Shown: positions 10,078 to 19,443, counted from the stretch's first letter. The stretch: 64,000 nucleotides of DNA from Bacteroidota bacterium (GCA_023251535.1 JAHEYP010000012.1:1-64000); one strand, 5' to 3'. The notes: generated from the letters alone by a model not told the origin. Translations and numbers: made by a program.

Positions 10078-12765
10078 TTATTGCAAATAATTTTTCTGGA
10101 AGAACAACGCATAAGCAGGAATATTTTTACTCCTTGCCAATTGCGTTAAGTTGTCTTGCGATATTACAAAGAATTGAACTTTTGAAGGATCGAATTCATC
10201 AAGCACACCTTGTTCATTCATCACAGATACATAATAGTTCATCGCTTCATTCTTGTTGTCGAATGGTGATACCAAAATGTATTGATAGGTCAAATCAATA
10301 TTTCCATTCTTTACCAATAAACTATCTGAGTTGAAGTTTACATTGTTATACCCTTTTAATCGCGAAATTAAATCAGGAGTATTTACCGATCCTGCTTTAT
10401 AAAGGATTAAGAAATACTGAACCGATTCAGGAGTAAATGTATATTTCGTTGTAGAGTCAATGAAGTTCTGTAAATTTTTCGCTTCTATAGCACTGTCGCG
10501 AGGCACTTCCGCAACATTTTTTCCGTGAATATAATCGAGAATTTCTTTGGCGCGAGTTGCTACAGTATCCTTAGGGAATGTTCTAATAACATCTTCTAAT
10601 GCTAACTCAAATTCTTGAATTGGTTTTGTTTTTCCAACTGCCATAGCTTTCAATAATGAAAACTTGCCTGCTAACTTATTGTTAGGGAATAGTCCGTCGG
10701 CATCAGCCTTTCTAGAAATTACATCTTCGTATTGGCGATTTAAAAATGCACGGTATGTGTTTTCATAGTACACTTCTAATACTTGTGTCTTCTTTTGAAG
10801 TTCTTTGAAGTAATTCGGATTTGTAATCAATTTAGAATACTCCGATTCAGGATAATTGGTCAGCAAAAAATCTTTATAAGTTATCGCTTTCGCTGAATCA
10901 CCTAAAGCCATTAAAGTACGATACAAGTTATAATAGCTTGGTTGCTTGTATTTGCTCTCAGGGAATCTTCTGTTTAACTCCTCAAAGCTTTTTACACTCT
11001 CAGGAAAATTATTTAATTGCTCGCGATAAATAACTCCGCAATTGTAAAGTGCTTCTGCAATTTTTGTATTTGATTCTTTTATCTGTTGTGGTGTTCCCGG
11101 AATCAAGGCCATATAAGCCGTTTTTCTGGCAGCAGCATCTAACTTACTAATAGAATCATTCATCGCTTCTTGAGAATCTCCGAGGCTGTCCATAGATGAA
11201 ATGCCTGTTTCTCCTTCGGGATTTTCAATCGCTATTTCTTTTTCACTTCTTCTCCAGTTGTCTTCGATTTTTCGAGTTCCCCATTTCTTTAAGAATTCGT
11301 TATATCCGAAACTAATGGCCGATTGATTATAAAAATACCAAGCTCCTTGTTGCGTTAATCCCGGTTGGCTGATTCCTTTCGGTTGACTTGTTAATGTTTT
11401 TTCTTCCAGAATTTGTTGCTCTTCGAGTTTCTTCTTCTCTTCTGCTTCTTTTTTCTTTAACTCTTTTAATTCGTTTTCTGCGTTGATCTGCGCTTCGATT
11501 TTTGCTGCGCGTTCTTCAGGAGAAAGTTGCGATAATGACTGAAGACTATCTTCTGTAGAAATAACTTTCAAATTTTTCACTAATCGATCTAAGCTGTTTC
11601 GCTTTGATTGAATATCGTAGTAGTCTGGATGATCATTCGATAAATTGGAAAGGCAACTGTCATAGTAAGCACTTGCTGGAATATACTCTGGACGTTTGTA
11701 AAAAACGTTTCCTAATTCAAGATAACTCTGCGCAAGTTGTGTTTGATTACTTGTATTTGCTCTAACCGATTTGTTTAAATAGTCGATCGCTAATGCTTCG
11801 TTGTTTTCTTGACGAGCGATTCCTGCAAGGGCGTAATAAATTTGATCTTTGTAATCAATATTTTTTTCGTCCTTCAACATTTTATTTAATTCCTTCTTCA
11901 CAATTTCTCCAGTTCCGCTATTGATGTCGTAACATCTCGCACGATTGATACGAGCATTAAACGACATTTCATAAACAGGATTCATGCGAATTACTTTTTC
12001 ATAATTTGAGAATGCTTCTTGTAAGCTATCTTCTTTCTGAAGTAATTGTGCAAGGATAAACGTATAACGCGCTCTGTCGTCTTTTTTACGAGCTGTTGCC
12101 GATGCTTTTCTCAATGCTTCAATAGCACGTGGAACATCTCTTTTCATAAGATGATATTGCGCCACTACTGCATTGTAATCACCTTTTAAATTAGCAGGGA
12201 ATTTCTTGTCGTTCTTTAAGTAATCGATGAGGTATTCTGCATCTACTGTTTTCCCTAACTCAAGGTATGATTTAACTAACCATAATAATGCCTCAGGACG
12301 AATATCAGTTTCTTTATATTCAGATGATGTATATTGAAAAGTTTCGATCGATGTCCAGTAATCGTGTTTGTAGAATTGAGCTTTACCAATCAACAAATAA
12401 CAATCGTCGATCCATTTATTTCGCTCAGCTACTTTGTTGTCTTTCTTACCTTTTACATAAATCGAGTGACGCTGAATGGCAATCGAAGCTTTTTTAATGG
12501 CTTCGTCCATATCAGGGAAAACAGCTTTCGCTTTCGTTAAATCCGCATACTTGAAAATAGAAAGTACACGATCGTATTTATCTTCATGCGCAGTGGCTAA
12601 TGTTTGCGCACCTTGTTTTACCCTTTCACGGGCGTTGAAGTAAAAATTGTAATGGGTGGTGGTGCCGTGGTAATTACGACTGATCACATTGTTTTTATGT
12701 ACGCTGCAGGATGTCCAAGTAATGGCCAATACCAGCAGGGTAAGTATATAACGCAAATTTTTCAC
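10078..12765 (-). CDS. sprE: Type IX secretion system lipoprotein SprE/PorW, TPR-rich
   Basis: An 895-aa periplasmic lipoprotein needed for T9SS function and gliding in species where it has been tested. The start is GTG at 12763-12765. The N-terminus has a lipoprotein-type signal with Cys20 (LAITWTSCSVHK), followed by the family-typical segment NYHGTTTHYNFYFNARE. TPR-like helices fill about 100-400. A Lys/Glu-rich linker lies near 425-455, then WYFYNQSAISFGYNEF and a second TPR block at about 560-740. The C-terminal domain contains VQYFLILYKAGSVN and ends in a Phe/Tyr-rich strand. It fits with the six T9SS cargo genes in the window. The LytTR gene downstream may share its transcript. Confidence 0.85.
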   Translation of the reverse strand: MKNLRYILTLLVLAITWTSCSVHKNNVISRNYHGTTTHYNFYFNARERVKQGAQTLATAHEDKYDRVLSIFKYADLTKAKAVFPDMDEAIKKASIAIQRHSIYVKGKKDNKVAERNKWIDDCYLLIGKAQFYKHDYWTSIETFQYTSSEYKETDIRPEALLWLVKSYLELGKTVDAEYLIDYLKNDKKFPANLKGDYNAVVAQYHLMKRDVPRAIEALRKASATARKKDDRARYTFILAQLLQKEDSLQEAFSNYEKVIRMNPVYEMSFNARINRARCYDINSGTGEIVKKELNKMLKDEKNIDYKDQIYYALAGIARQENNEALAIDYLNKSVRANTSNQTQLAQSYLELGNVFYKRPEYIPASAYYDSCLSNLSNDHPDYYDIQSKRNSLDRLVKNLKVISTEDSLQSLSQLSPEERAAKIEAQINAENELKELKKKEAEEKKKLEEQQILEEKTLTSQPKGISQPGLTQQGAWYFYNQSAISFGYNEFLKKWGTRKIEDNWRRSEKEIAIENPEGETGISSMDSLGDSQEAMNDSISKLDAAARKTAYMALIPGTPQQIKESNTKIAEALYNCGVIYREQLNNFPESVKSFEELNRRFPESKYKQPSYYNLYRTLMALGDSAKAITYKDFLLTNYPESEYSKLITNPNYFKELQKKTQVLEVYYENTYRAFLNRQYEDVISRKADADGLFPNNKLAGKFSLLKAMAVGKTKPIQEFELALEDVIRTFPKDTVATRAKEILDYIHGKNVAEVPRDSAIEAKNLQNFIDSTTKYTFTPESVQYFLILYKAGSVNTPDLISRLKGYNNVNFNSDSLLVKNGNIDLTYQYILVSPFDNKNEAMNYYVSVMNEQGVLDEFDPSKVQFFVISQDNLTQLARSKNIPAYALFFQKNYLQ

Positions 12766-12897
12766 GGATGCTCGCTTAATGCTTAATGACGGATTTTGAT
12801 ATACTATAACTGAAAACCGCGGGTTTTAGTGTTAACCTACAAATATCGTAAAAAATCGTTCGTTCCCGCATTCATACCGAACACATGCAAAGGTTAT

Positions 12898-12905
12898 TAT
12901 CTTTG
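12898..12905 (+). promoter_or_regulatory. -7 promoter element (TATCTTTG)
   Basis: An exact TAnnTTTG match ending five bases before the ATG of the M23 peptidase, again suggesting a leaderless mRNA. Confidence 0.55.
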
Positions 12906-12910
12906 TAGCG

Positions 12911-13786
12911 ATGCCTATTTTAAAAGCATATCGCCGCAAGTTAGCCAGGAACTTAAAAAGTAAGTTCCGTTTGGTGGTATTGAACGACCAAACCTTGGAG
13001 GAGAAATTCGCCCTCCGTTTAACACCAATGAATTTGTTGGTTTTTGGCGGAACGTTTGCTTTAAGCCTGATAACCATTACTTTATACTTAATTGCCTTTA
13101 CGCCGATTCGTGAATATATTCCCGGTTATGCTGATGTAAATATGCGCAGAAGCATGGTGAATATGACCTTGAAAACCGATACCCTTTTGGGGAAAGTGGC
13201 GGCTCAAGAGCATTTCATCGAAAACATGATGCGGGTGATTAATGGTCAGGCTGATTCTACCAAACCGACTAGAAAGCAGGTGGCAGAGCAACTTTACGAT
13301 AGTATTCATCATCTCGAAAAATCTGAAGCCGATTCTCAATTACGATTGCAAATTGAAGGGGGCGATCGCTATGCACTCGATGGCGGTACCGAAAAGGCCT
13401 TCTCTTCAGGAATTGGAAGTTATAGCTTTTTTACGCCTTTAAAGGGAAGTGTTACCACTAAGTTTAATACTGCCCAAAAGCATTACGGAATCGATATCGT
13501 TTCAGGTCCGAATGAGGTGATTAAATCAGCTCTTGACGGTACGGTTGTTATTGCCAATTTTACCTCTGAAACAGGATACGTTATTGGGGTTCAACATAGC
13601 AATAATCTATTTACTTTGTATAAGCACAATTCGGCACTGTTGAAAAACGTTGGAGATTATGTGAAGGCAGGCGAAGTTATTGCTGTAATTGGAAATACTG
13701 GTGAGTATAGCTCAGGTCCTCATCTTCACTTTGAATTATGGTTTAACGGAAGCCCTGTGAATCCTCTCGATTATATCAGCTTCTAA
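12911..13786 (+). CDS. Membrane-anchored M23 (LytM) metallopeptidase
   Basis: A 291-aa cell-wall endopeptidase homologue. A basic cytoplasmic tail is followed by one membrane helix (about 43-65), a helical periplasmic linker (about 75-150) and a LytM domain (about 165-290). The zinc and catalytic residues are present: His191 and Asp195 (HxxxD) and HLH at 271-273, so it is probably an active DD- or peptide-bridge endopeptidase. The architecture (TM, coiled linker, LytM) is common next to T9SS and division genes in Bacteroidota. It is divergent from sprE. The next gene starts 20 bases downstream, so the two may form an operon. Confidence 0.9.
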   Translation: MPILKAYRRKLARNLKSKFRLVVLNDQTLEEKFALRLTPMNLLVFGGTFALSLITITLYLIAFTPIREYIPGYADVNMRRSMVNMTLKTDTLLGKVAAQEHFIENMMRVINGQADSTKPTRKQVAEQLYDSIHHLEKSEADSQLRLQIEGGDRYALDGGTEKAFSSGIGSYSFFTPLKGSVTTKFNTAQKHYGIDIVSGPNEVIKSALDGTVVIANFTSETGYVIGVQHSNNLFTLYKHNSALLKNVGDYVKAGEVIAVIGNTGEYSSGPHLHFELWFNGSPVNPLDYISF

Positions 13787-13806
13787 GTCCTAATAAGCAC
13801 CTAATA

Positions 13807-14394
13807 ATGGAGCAATCCGGTAAAAAGTCGGCCAATAGGTTCACAATTCCTACGGTTTTAGGCCTTGTAGGGGCTTTTTTTATGTATTATTTTTTTATTA
13901 ATGGGAACAATATGGGCACATCTTCATCCGTTAGTTCAAATACTCATTCCTTAGAGAGCATTGAAGTGCCAAAGACCGAATCAACGCCTATCCGAAAAGA
14001 GGGCGTTTTAAGTCGAGATTCTGTCAATAAAGAAGAAATACTTAAAAAAAACGAACAAAAATTTCACGGTTTAAAAAAATATACTACTTTTAACACCGCG
14101 AATACAAAACCATTTTTTAAGGTTGGCCCGGGATCTGTAAAGAAATTATCTACAGAAAAGCCAGAACAGAGTAACCCCTTTATTACTGGAGTTGAGCCCT
14201 CCTCTTCAGATAGGTTACCGACCATCACTGTTGATGACGAATCAGACCCGGCCATTTTTTTTTCTTCGCAAAATCCCAATGATTGCGAGAGCCAATCTCC
14301 AATTGATACCCTCCCCGAAATAGATCTTCTCACAGGTAAATTAATGATTTCTCCCTTGTCAGCTGACGATTCTACGAAGAGTATTAAGCCTTAG
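13807..14394 (+). CDS. Hypothetical membrane-anchored protein
   Basis: A 195-aa protein with a short basic N-terminus, a single membrane helix (PTVLGLVGAFFMYYFFI, about 20-36) and a hydrophilic, Ser/Pro/Glu-rich remainder that looks disordered. I recognise no domain. It starts 20 bases after the M23 gene stop, so it is probably translated from the same mRNA. Whether it assists the peptidase is speculation. Codon use and base composition are like the neighbours. Confidence 0.6.
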   Translation: MEQSGKKSANRFTIPTVLGLVGAFFMYYFFINGNNMGTSSSVSSNTHSLESIEVPKTESTPIRKEGVLSRDSVNKEEILKKNEQKFHGLKKYTTFNTANTKPFFKVGPGSVKKLSTEKPEQSNPFITGVEPSSSDRLPTITVDDESDPAIFFSSQNPNDCESQSPIDTLPEIDLLTGKLMISPLSADDSTKSIKP

Positions 14395-14464
14395 TTTAAG
14401 AATGATCATTTCTACATACAATCAGATTAATTCTTATTCCTCCTCGATATTTAAGCAGTATTTG

Positions 14465-14472
14465 TAATTTCG
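14465..14472 (+). promoter_or_regulatory. Possible -7 element for dxr (TAATTTCG)
   Basis: A one-base variant of TAnnTTTG located 37 bases before the TTG start of dxr. Weak but correctly placed. Confidence 0.3.
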
Positions 14473-14509
14473 TTTTTTATTCGACAGCACCTTAGTAAAT
14501 TATCATCAT

Positions 14510-15673
14510 TTGAAACGCAGAATTGCCATTCTAGGATCTACAGGATCTATTGGGACACAAGCATTGGAAGTAATAGCCTCAAATCCCGATTTATTCGAGG
14601 CAGAAGTTTTAACAGCTCACTCAAATGCCGCCTTGTTAATTGAACAAGCAAAGAAATTTAAGCCCAATGCAGTGGCTATCGCCGATGAAAGTAAATATGC
14701 TGAGGTGAAGGAAGCACTTAAGGATGAGCCGATTAAGGTCTTTGGCGGATATAATTCTATCGTTCAGCTCATGAGCCTCGATAGTATCGATATGGTGCTC
14801 ACTGCCATGGTCGGATTTTCAGGTCTCGAACCAACTATCGCCGCTATCAAGAATAAAAAGAATATCGCCCTCGCTAATAAGGAGACCTTAGTAGTGGCAG
14901 GCGATATCGTTACAAAACTGGCTTTAGAGAATAATGTTTCTGTTTATCCTGTTGATTCTGAGCATTCTGCAATATTTCAATGTTTGTTTGGAGAACATCA
15001 TAATCCGATTGAAAAAATCATCCTTACAGCTAGCGGAGGTCCTTTTAGAGGTCGAAAACGTACTGATTTAGAGTCTGTTACACGCGATCAAGCATTGAAA
15101 CATCCTAACTGGACAATGGGGGCCAAAATTACCATCGATTCAGCCAGTTTGATGAATAAAGGCCTCGAAATTATTGAGGCTAAATGGCTTTTCGATCTCA
15201 TGCCAAACCAAATTGAGGTGGTTGTTCATCCTCAATCAATCATTCATAGTTTGGTGCAGTTTACCGATGGATCAATGAAAGCGCAAATGGGATTGCCCGA
15301 TATGAAACTGCCTATCCAGGTGGCAATGGCTTTCCCAAACAGAATAAAAAGCGATTTTCCGAGGTTTAACTTCATGGATTATCCTCAACTAACATTCGAA
15401 CAACCCGATACTGAAACTTTCCGCTGCCTCGGATTGGCTCAATATGCAATGAAAGAAGGCGGCAATTTGCCATGTATCATGAATGCAGCTAATGAAGTAG
15501 CAGTTGCGGCTTTCCTTAATAATGAATTAAGATTCCTTGAGATTGCCGAAGTGATTGAACAAGTAATGCAAACAATGTCGTTTGTTGCAAAACCTACCCT
15601 CGACGACTATCGCCAATGCGATTTGGAAGCCAGAGCCTTAACAAAAGAAGCCGTGGGGGTAAAAAGTTTGTAA
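14510..15673 (+). CDS. dxr: 1-deoxy-D-xylulose 5-phosphate reductoisomerase
   Basis: This enzyme converts DXP to 2-C-methyl-D-erythritol 4-phosphate with NADPH, the committed step of the non-mevalonate isoprenoid pathway. It is 387 aa, normal for the family. The start is TTG (14510-14512), immediately followed by the NADPH-binding strand with GSTGSIGTQ at residues 9-17. Other family marks are ALANKETLVVAG, ASGGPFRGR, the active-site loop HPNWTMGAKITIDSASLMNK and HPQSIIHSLVQF. It is followed 91 bases later by rseP, a pairing seen in many Bacteroidota and in the uppS-cdsA-dxr-rseP clusters of other bacteria. Confidence 0.97.
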   Translation: MKRRIAILGSTGSIGTQALEVIASNPDLFEAEVLTAHSNAALLIEQAKKFKPNAVAIADESKYAEVKEALKDEPIKVFGGYNSIVQLMSLDSIDMVLTAMVGFSGLEPTIAAIKNKKNIALANKETLVVAGDIVTKLALENNVSVYPVDSEHSAIFQCLFGEHHNPIEKIILTASGGPFRGRKRTDLESVTRDQALKHPNWTMGAKITIDSASLMNKGLEIIEAKWLFDLMPNQIEVVVHPQSIIHSLVQFTDGSMKAQMGLPDMKLPIQVAMAFPNRIKSDFPRFNFMDYPQLTFEQPDTETFRCLGLAQYAMKEGGNLPCIMNAANEVAVAAFLNNELRFLEIAEVIEQVMQTMSFVAKPTLDDYRQCDLEARALTKEAVGVKSL

Positions 15674-15764
15674 CTTCGCCGCTGAATTAAATTGAATAAA
15701 ACCAGTAAAACGGAATAACTAAAGTGCGCCTTGCCCGTAGCAGTGCGATAAGACAAAAAAATTG

Positions 15765-17102
15765 ATGAACGGATTAATAATGGCTGCCCAGCTGATCATG
15801 GGCCTTGCAATACTAGTTACTCTTCATGAGTTAGGACATTTTCTTGCAGCCCGTGCCTTTGGCATTAAAGTAGAAAAATTCTTTTTATTCTTCGATGCTT
15901 GGGGAGTGAAATTATTTAGCATTAAAAGAGGTGAAACAGAATACGGTATCGGTTGGTTGCCGTTAGGCGGCTATGTGAAAATTGCAGGTATGATCGACGA
16001 AAGTTTAGATACCGATCAATTATCAACCGAACCCGAGCCTTGGGAATTTAGAGCAAAGCCAGCTTGGCAACGCTTGATCGTGATGATTGCAGGAGTAACA
16101 ATGAATGTTATTCTGGGAATTGTCATCTTCTCATTTTCATTGCTTCATTACAAGCAAGATTATTTACCGGTAAGTGAAGTAAATAAAGGGGAAGGGATTT
16201 ATGCTTATCGCCTCGGACAAGAACTCGGATTTAAAAACGGTGATAAAATTCTTGCTATCGACGGAAAAAAATTCGATCGCTTTGATGATGTACTTTCTTC
16301 TCGTGTAATGTTCGGTGCGAATGTAACTATTGAGCGAAATGGCCAGACGATGGAAATTGCGATTCCTGATAATTTTTACAGAACTGTAAGTAAAACAGGA
16401 AGGTTAAATTTCATCGGAACAGGCTATCAACAGTTTCACATTAATACTATAGCCGATAATGCTCCAGCTAAAAAAGCAGGAATTAAAGAAGGCGATATTA
16501 TTGTTGGAGTAGGAGGCGCGAAAGTCCTCGACTCAGATGATTTGAAAAATAAAATTGCTGCATTTTGCAATCAACAAGTAACGTTAAATATTAAACGTAA
16601 TTCGGCAACCATGGATATGCAATGCCTTGTTCGTGCCGATAGTACAATCGGTATCGGATATTTGCCAGAAGCAATTCCTAATCCAAATTATAAGAACACT
16701 CCATTTACTTTATCAAGTGCTTTTGCATACGGAAGTTCTGATGCCATGGAAGCACTAGTGTCGAATGTTAAAGGTTTAAGAAAGATATTTACAGGAGAAG
16801 AAAAAGCAACTGACTCTGTTCAAGGCCCAATCGGTATTGCACAGATTTATGGTGGCACTTGGGAGTGGCCTAAGTTCTGGGCAATTACAGGATTGTTATC
16901 AATGGTACTTGCATTCATGAATATTCTTCCTATTCCTGCATTAGATGGAGGACATGTTATTTTCTTATTGATAGAAAGTATCACTAGAAAGAAATTCAGC
17001 GATAAATTCATGGAGCGTGCTCAAGTAGTAGGAATGGTATTACTGCTAGCATTGATGGTCTTCTCAATCGCCAACGATCTTTGGAAGCATGTAATCAATT
17101 AA
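15765..17102 (+). CDS. rseP: RseP-type site-2 intramembrane zinc protease
   Basis: An M50B intramembrane metalloprotease of 445 aa. Family members cut anti-sigma factors and leftover signal peptides inside the membrane. The zinc motif HELGH is at residues 21-25 in the first helix, and the third ligand sits in NILPIPALDGGH in the penultimate helix. A PDZ domain region (about 110-280, including GIKEGDIIVGVGG) lies between. I start it at ATG 15765 rather than the TTG one codon upstream. It follows dxr and ends in a clear terminator. The FecR/ECF pair at 31.2 kb is a conceivable substrate system, but nothing here shows that. Confidence 0.95.
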   Translation: MNGLIMAAQLIMGLAILVTLHELGHFLAARAFGIKVEKFFLFFDAWGVKLFSIKRGETEYGIGWLPLGGYVKIAGMIDESLDTDQLSTEPEPWEFRAKPAWQRLIVMIAGVTMNVILGIVIFSFSLLHYKQDYLPVSEVNKGEGIYAYRLGQELGFKNGDKILAIDGKKFDRFDDVLSSRVMFGANVTIERNGQTMEIAIPDNFYRTVSKTGRLNFIGTGYQQFHINTIADNAPAKKAGIKEGDIIVGVGGAKVLDSDDLKNKIAAFCNQQVTLNIKRNSATMDMQCLVRADSTIGIGYLPEAIPNPNYKNTPFTLSSAFAYGSSDAMEALVSNVKGLRKIFTGEEKATDSVQGPIGIAQIYGGTWEWPKFWAITGLLSMVLAFMNILPIPALDGGHVIFLLIESITRKKFSDKFMERAQVVGMVLLLALMVFSIANDLWKHVIN

Positions 17103-17122
17103 TGATACTTTAAAAAGTTTAA

Positions 17123-17153
17123 GGGCGTTTGAATAAATCAAACGCTCTTTTTA
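17123..17153 (+). terminator. Rho-independent terminator of rseP
   Basis: GGGCGTTTGA and TCAAACGCTC form a stem with loop ATAAA followed by TTTTT, 20 bases after the rseP stop. Confidence 0.8.
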
Positions 17154-17186
17154 ATTCAATCAAAAAACGCAGATAAAAAATATTCA

Positions 17187-17960
17187 ATGTTTATGAATTC
17201 GAAACTCACGATCATCATTGTTTTCGCAATTGCATTTTTAGGATGCGCAAAATATTCATCAGCACAAACAACAGCTGAAGTAAAAAATAAGATTTTGATT
17301 GCTCCGTTTAATCCCGATTTGTATTTAAGCGATGCAGAGCAAGATATCATGCGACAAACAAATAAAACGCCAGATCAATATCGTGAGTTCTTCAGAAAAA
17401 CAATCGACTTAAAAGTACTTGGTCAATTACAAACTGTTATGCCTGCATATAGTTTAGGACAAGATACTTCTCAAAAAGCTAAGCGTGAGCTTGCAATTTT
17501 TTATCGTCAATGCGGATATAAATATGATGATGCAGTAGGGAAAGGAATTAAAAAAGAAGATGGCAAGAAAAAAGGATTCAGCTTTTCAAAGAAAAAAGAA
17601 AATGATATTCCCGGATATATCACAACACGTGGTGATTCTAAATTTATGAATGCAGAAATAAGTGATACCGCATTTTATCATCATCTATTAAATGAATACG
17701 AAAGCAATTACATGCTCTCAATTAATCAGATGGAAATAAAAACGAATTACAGTTCATGTATCGATATCGCGAATAAAGTGTATCGACGCGAAGTGATTTT
17801 ACATTACTCTATTTACAATGAAAAAGGCACGGTAATTGATGGGAATTTTTTAGTAGCATACTTTCCTTCGAACTCTAATAAAGATACCGATATCGCTGAA
17901 AGAACTTTTCCTGAATTGGCAGAAATGCTGAAATCGCAATTGCAATCGATCGTAAAGTAA
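17187..17960 (+). CDS. Secreted hypothetical protein
   Basis: A 257-aa exported protein with N-terminal signal IIIVFAIAFLGCAKYSSAQ. Cleavage could be by signal peptidase I after SSAQ or, less likely, by signal peptidase II before Cys in FLGC. The mature part includes KILIAPFNPDLYLSDAEQDI, a Lys-rich insert around 125-145 (KKEDGKKKGFSFSKKKEN) and a C-terminal region with alternating strands (REVILHYSIYNEKGTVIDG). I do not recognise a family. Two ATGs, 17187 and 17193, are possible. It stands alone between the rseP terminator and an outer membrane protein gene. Confidence 0.7.
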   Translation: MFMNSKLTIIIVFAIAFLGCAKYSSAQTTAEVKNKILIAPFNPDLYLSDAEQDIMRQTNKTPDQYREFFRKTIDLKVLGQLQTVMPAYSLGQDTSQKAKRELAIFYRQCGYKYDDAVGKGIKKEDGKKKGFSFSKKKENDIPGYITTRGDSKFMNAEISDTAFYHHLLNEYESNYMLSINQMEIKTNYSSCIDIANKVYRREVILHYSIYNEKGTVIDGNFLVAYFPSNSNKDTDIAERTFPELAEMLKSQLQSIVK

Positions 17961-18120
17961 GATTAAGAGGGGCTTATTAACGGTGATGATTTACCGAAAA
18001 TCGCTGTTTTTCTTCAAAAATGGCCTGAAATGGGGGTTTGAGATGCATCGCAATGCACTTATAAACAGTGACTTGTTGGTTATTGTTCCAAAATCCTTGG
18101 TTGTTTAAGTCTTTTACGTA

Positions 18121-18128
18121 TAAATTTG
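18121..18128 (+). promoter_or_regulatory. -7 promoter element (TAAATTTG)
   Basis: Matches TAnnTTTG, 24 bases before the ATG of the outer membrane protein gene at 18153, leaving a short A-rich leader (acataaaacaaa). Confidence 0.55.
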
Positions 18129-18152
18129 GCACACCTTAAAACATAAAACAAA

Positions 18153-18899
18153 ATGAAAAAAGGATTACTAATTGTTGCAATGATGATCGGCGTTACCGCA
18201 TCTGCACAGGACTTCAACTCTAAAAAAGGAACTCCTATTCTTCCTGAATCAGGTGACTGGAGCATCGGAATCGGCGCTTCTTCAACGCTAAACTATTTCG
18301 GAAACATTCTAAATGGAACAACAGACAATTCTGCTCCTTCATTTAGCTGGCAAAGCACTTCAAACGTTATTTCCGGAAAGATGATGAAAGACGCTAACAC
18401 AGCTTACCGTGCTAACGTTCGTTTAGGATTTGGTTCAACGAAACAAGAAAACGTTGGTATCGACGTTGATGGTGATGGTGTAGCAGATATCGATTCAGCT
18501 ACTTACAAAACTTCAGGACACAACATTAACTTAGGTGCAGGAATTCAAATGTACCGTGGTAAAGGTCGTCTTCGTGGGTACTATGGTGGAGAAGCTAACA
18601 TCGGATTAGGTGGAAGCAAAGTAACTGTAGATGCTACAAACTACTCTTCTGAAGACAAATCAGGATCTACTTTCAGCTTTGAAGTACGTGGATTCATCGG
18701 AGCTGAATATTTCTTCGCTCCTAAGATGTCTTTAAGTGGTGAGTTCGGATGGGGATTAGGTCTATCTTCAACAGGTGCAAGTGAGTCTACAACTACTGTA
18801 GGTGGAACTTCTACAACTGTAAAAGGTGGAAAATCATCTTCTTTCGGTGTTGACACTGACAATGCTGGTGGTTCTATCAACTTAAACTTCTACTTCTAA
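18153..18899 (+). CDS. Small outer-membrane beta-barrel protein
   Basis: A 248-aa protein with a clean signal peptide (MKKGLLIVAMMIGVTASAQ) and a mature part of alternating beta strands typical of small barrels, ending in the aromatic INLNFYF expected for BAM insertion. One loop (about 108-116, DVDGDGVAD) has the spacing of a calcium-binding DxDxDG loop, and a late loop is Ser/Thr/Gly-rich. The coding sequence uses a narrow set of codons and is followed by a strong terminator, which suggests high expression. The function is not recognised beyond OmpA/OprF-N-like barrel folds. Confidence 0.78.
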   Translation: MKKGLLIVAMMIGVTASAQDFNSKKGTPILPESGDWSIGIGASSTLNYFGNILNGTTDNSAPSFSWQSTSNVISGKMMKDANTAYRANVRLGFGSTKQENVGIDVDGDGVADIDSATYKTSGHNINLGAGIQMYRGKGRLRGYYGGEANIGLGGSKVTVDATNYSSEDKSGSTFSFEVRGFIGAEYFFAPKMSLSGEFGWGLGLSSTGASESTTTVGGTSTTVKGGKSSSFGVDTDNAGGSINLNFYF

Positions 18900-18925
18900 G
18901 AAGCTCTTAGTTAAAAGAATTTAGT

Positions 18926-18962
18926 AAGCGATCTCGGCATATGTCGGGATCGCTTCTTTTTT
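18926..18962 (+). terminator. Rho-independent terminator
   Basis: AAGCGATC and GATCGCTT pair around a loop that itself pairs (tcgg...cggg region), followed by CTTTTTT, 27 bases after the barrel gene stop. Confidence 0.75.
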
Positions 18963-18964
18963 AC

Positions 18965-19031
18965 CCATGTAGTAGAGGCCTACCGGCCACACTACATGGC
19001 TTCGCCCAAAGTAGTAGAGGCCTACCGGCCA
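18965..19031. repeat. Direct repeat pair with embedded hairpin
   Basis: The 21-base unit gtagtagaggcctaccggcca occurs at 18969-18989 and again at 19011-19031. The first copy lies inside an inverted repeat, ccatgtagt (18965-18973) and actacatgg (18991-18999). Both copies contain the internal palindrome ggcctaccggcc-like core. No gene covers it. Confidence 0.7.
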
Positions 19032-19040
19032 GACTGTAAA

Positions 19041-19173
19041 GATGCAGGGCTCAAGATGCAGGGCTTAAGACGTAGGGCTCAAGACGTAGGGCTCAAGAGA
19101 TAAGGCTCAAGATACAAGACGCAAGGCTCAGGACTCAAGGCTCAAGACGCAGGGCTCAAGATACAAGGCTCAA
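19041..19173. repeat. Degenerate tandem minisatellite, about 14-15 bp unit
   Basis: About nine to ten imperfect copies of a unit close to CAAGACGCAGGGCT (variants atgcagggctcaag, acgtagggctcaag, atacaaggctcaa) run head to tail. The array lies in the 544-bp gene-free stretch between the barrel gene and scpA. It is not a multiple of three throughout and encodes nothing recognisable. Confidence 0.75.
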
Positions 19174-19335
19174 AATGCCTGTCAAGGCAAGCCGGCTTCG
19201 CCTTTGATGCGTTAACCCAAATCCACATCGCGAAACCCTAAAACAGTGTTGAAAAAGCACACTTTAAGGAAAGCCATAAATCCTATTTTAGCAACCCAAT
19301 AATTGTTAAGTAGAATCTCGCCTATCGCATTGCGA

Positions 19336-19407
19336 AACTTAGAACTTCGAACCTCGAACCCTTTTATCGAAACTTCGAACTTTGAACCTTGATCTTCGAA
19401 CTTTTTC
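19336..19407. repeat. Second degenerate repeat array (cttcgaac-type)
   Basis: Short units around CTTCGAACTTTGAAC recur about five times (acttagaacttcgaac, ctcgaaccc, cttcgaactttgaac, cttgatcttcgaac). On the minus strand they translate as repeats such as KFEV and RSSKF, a spurious peptide that explains a short open frame here. It lies just upstream of scpA. Confidence 0.6.
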
Positions 19408-19443
19408 ATTTTCTTTGTATATCGACAATACCCCCATCACCCC

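Noticed and set aside
19212-19409. A 65-codon minus-strand frame with KFEV/RSSKF repeats.
   Set aside because: The peptide is simply the translation of the cttcgaac-type DNA repeat; no promoter or family.
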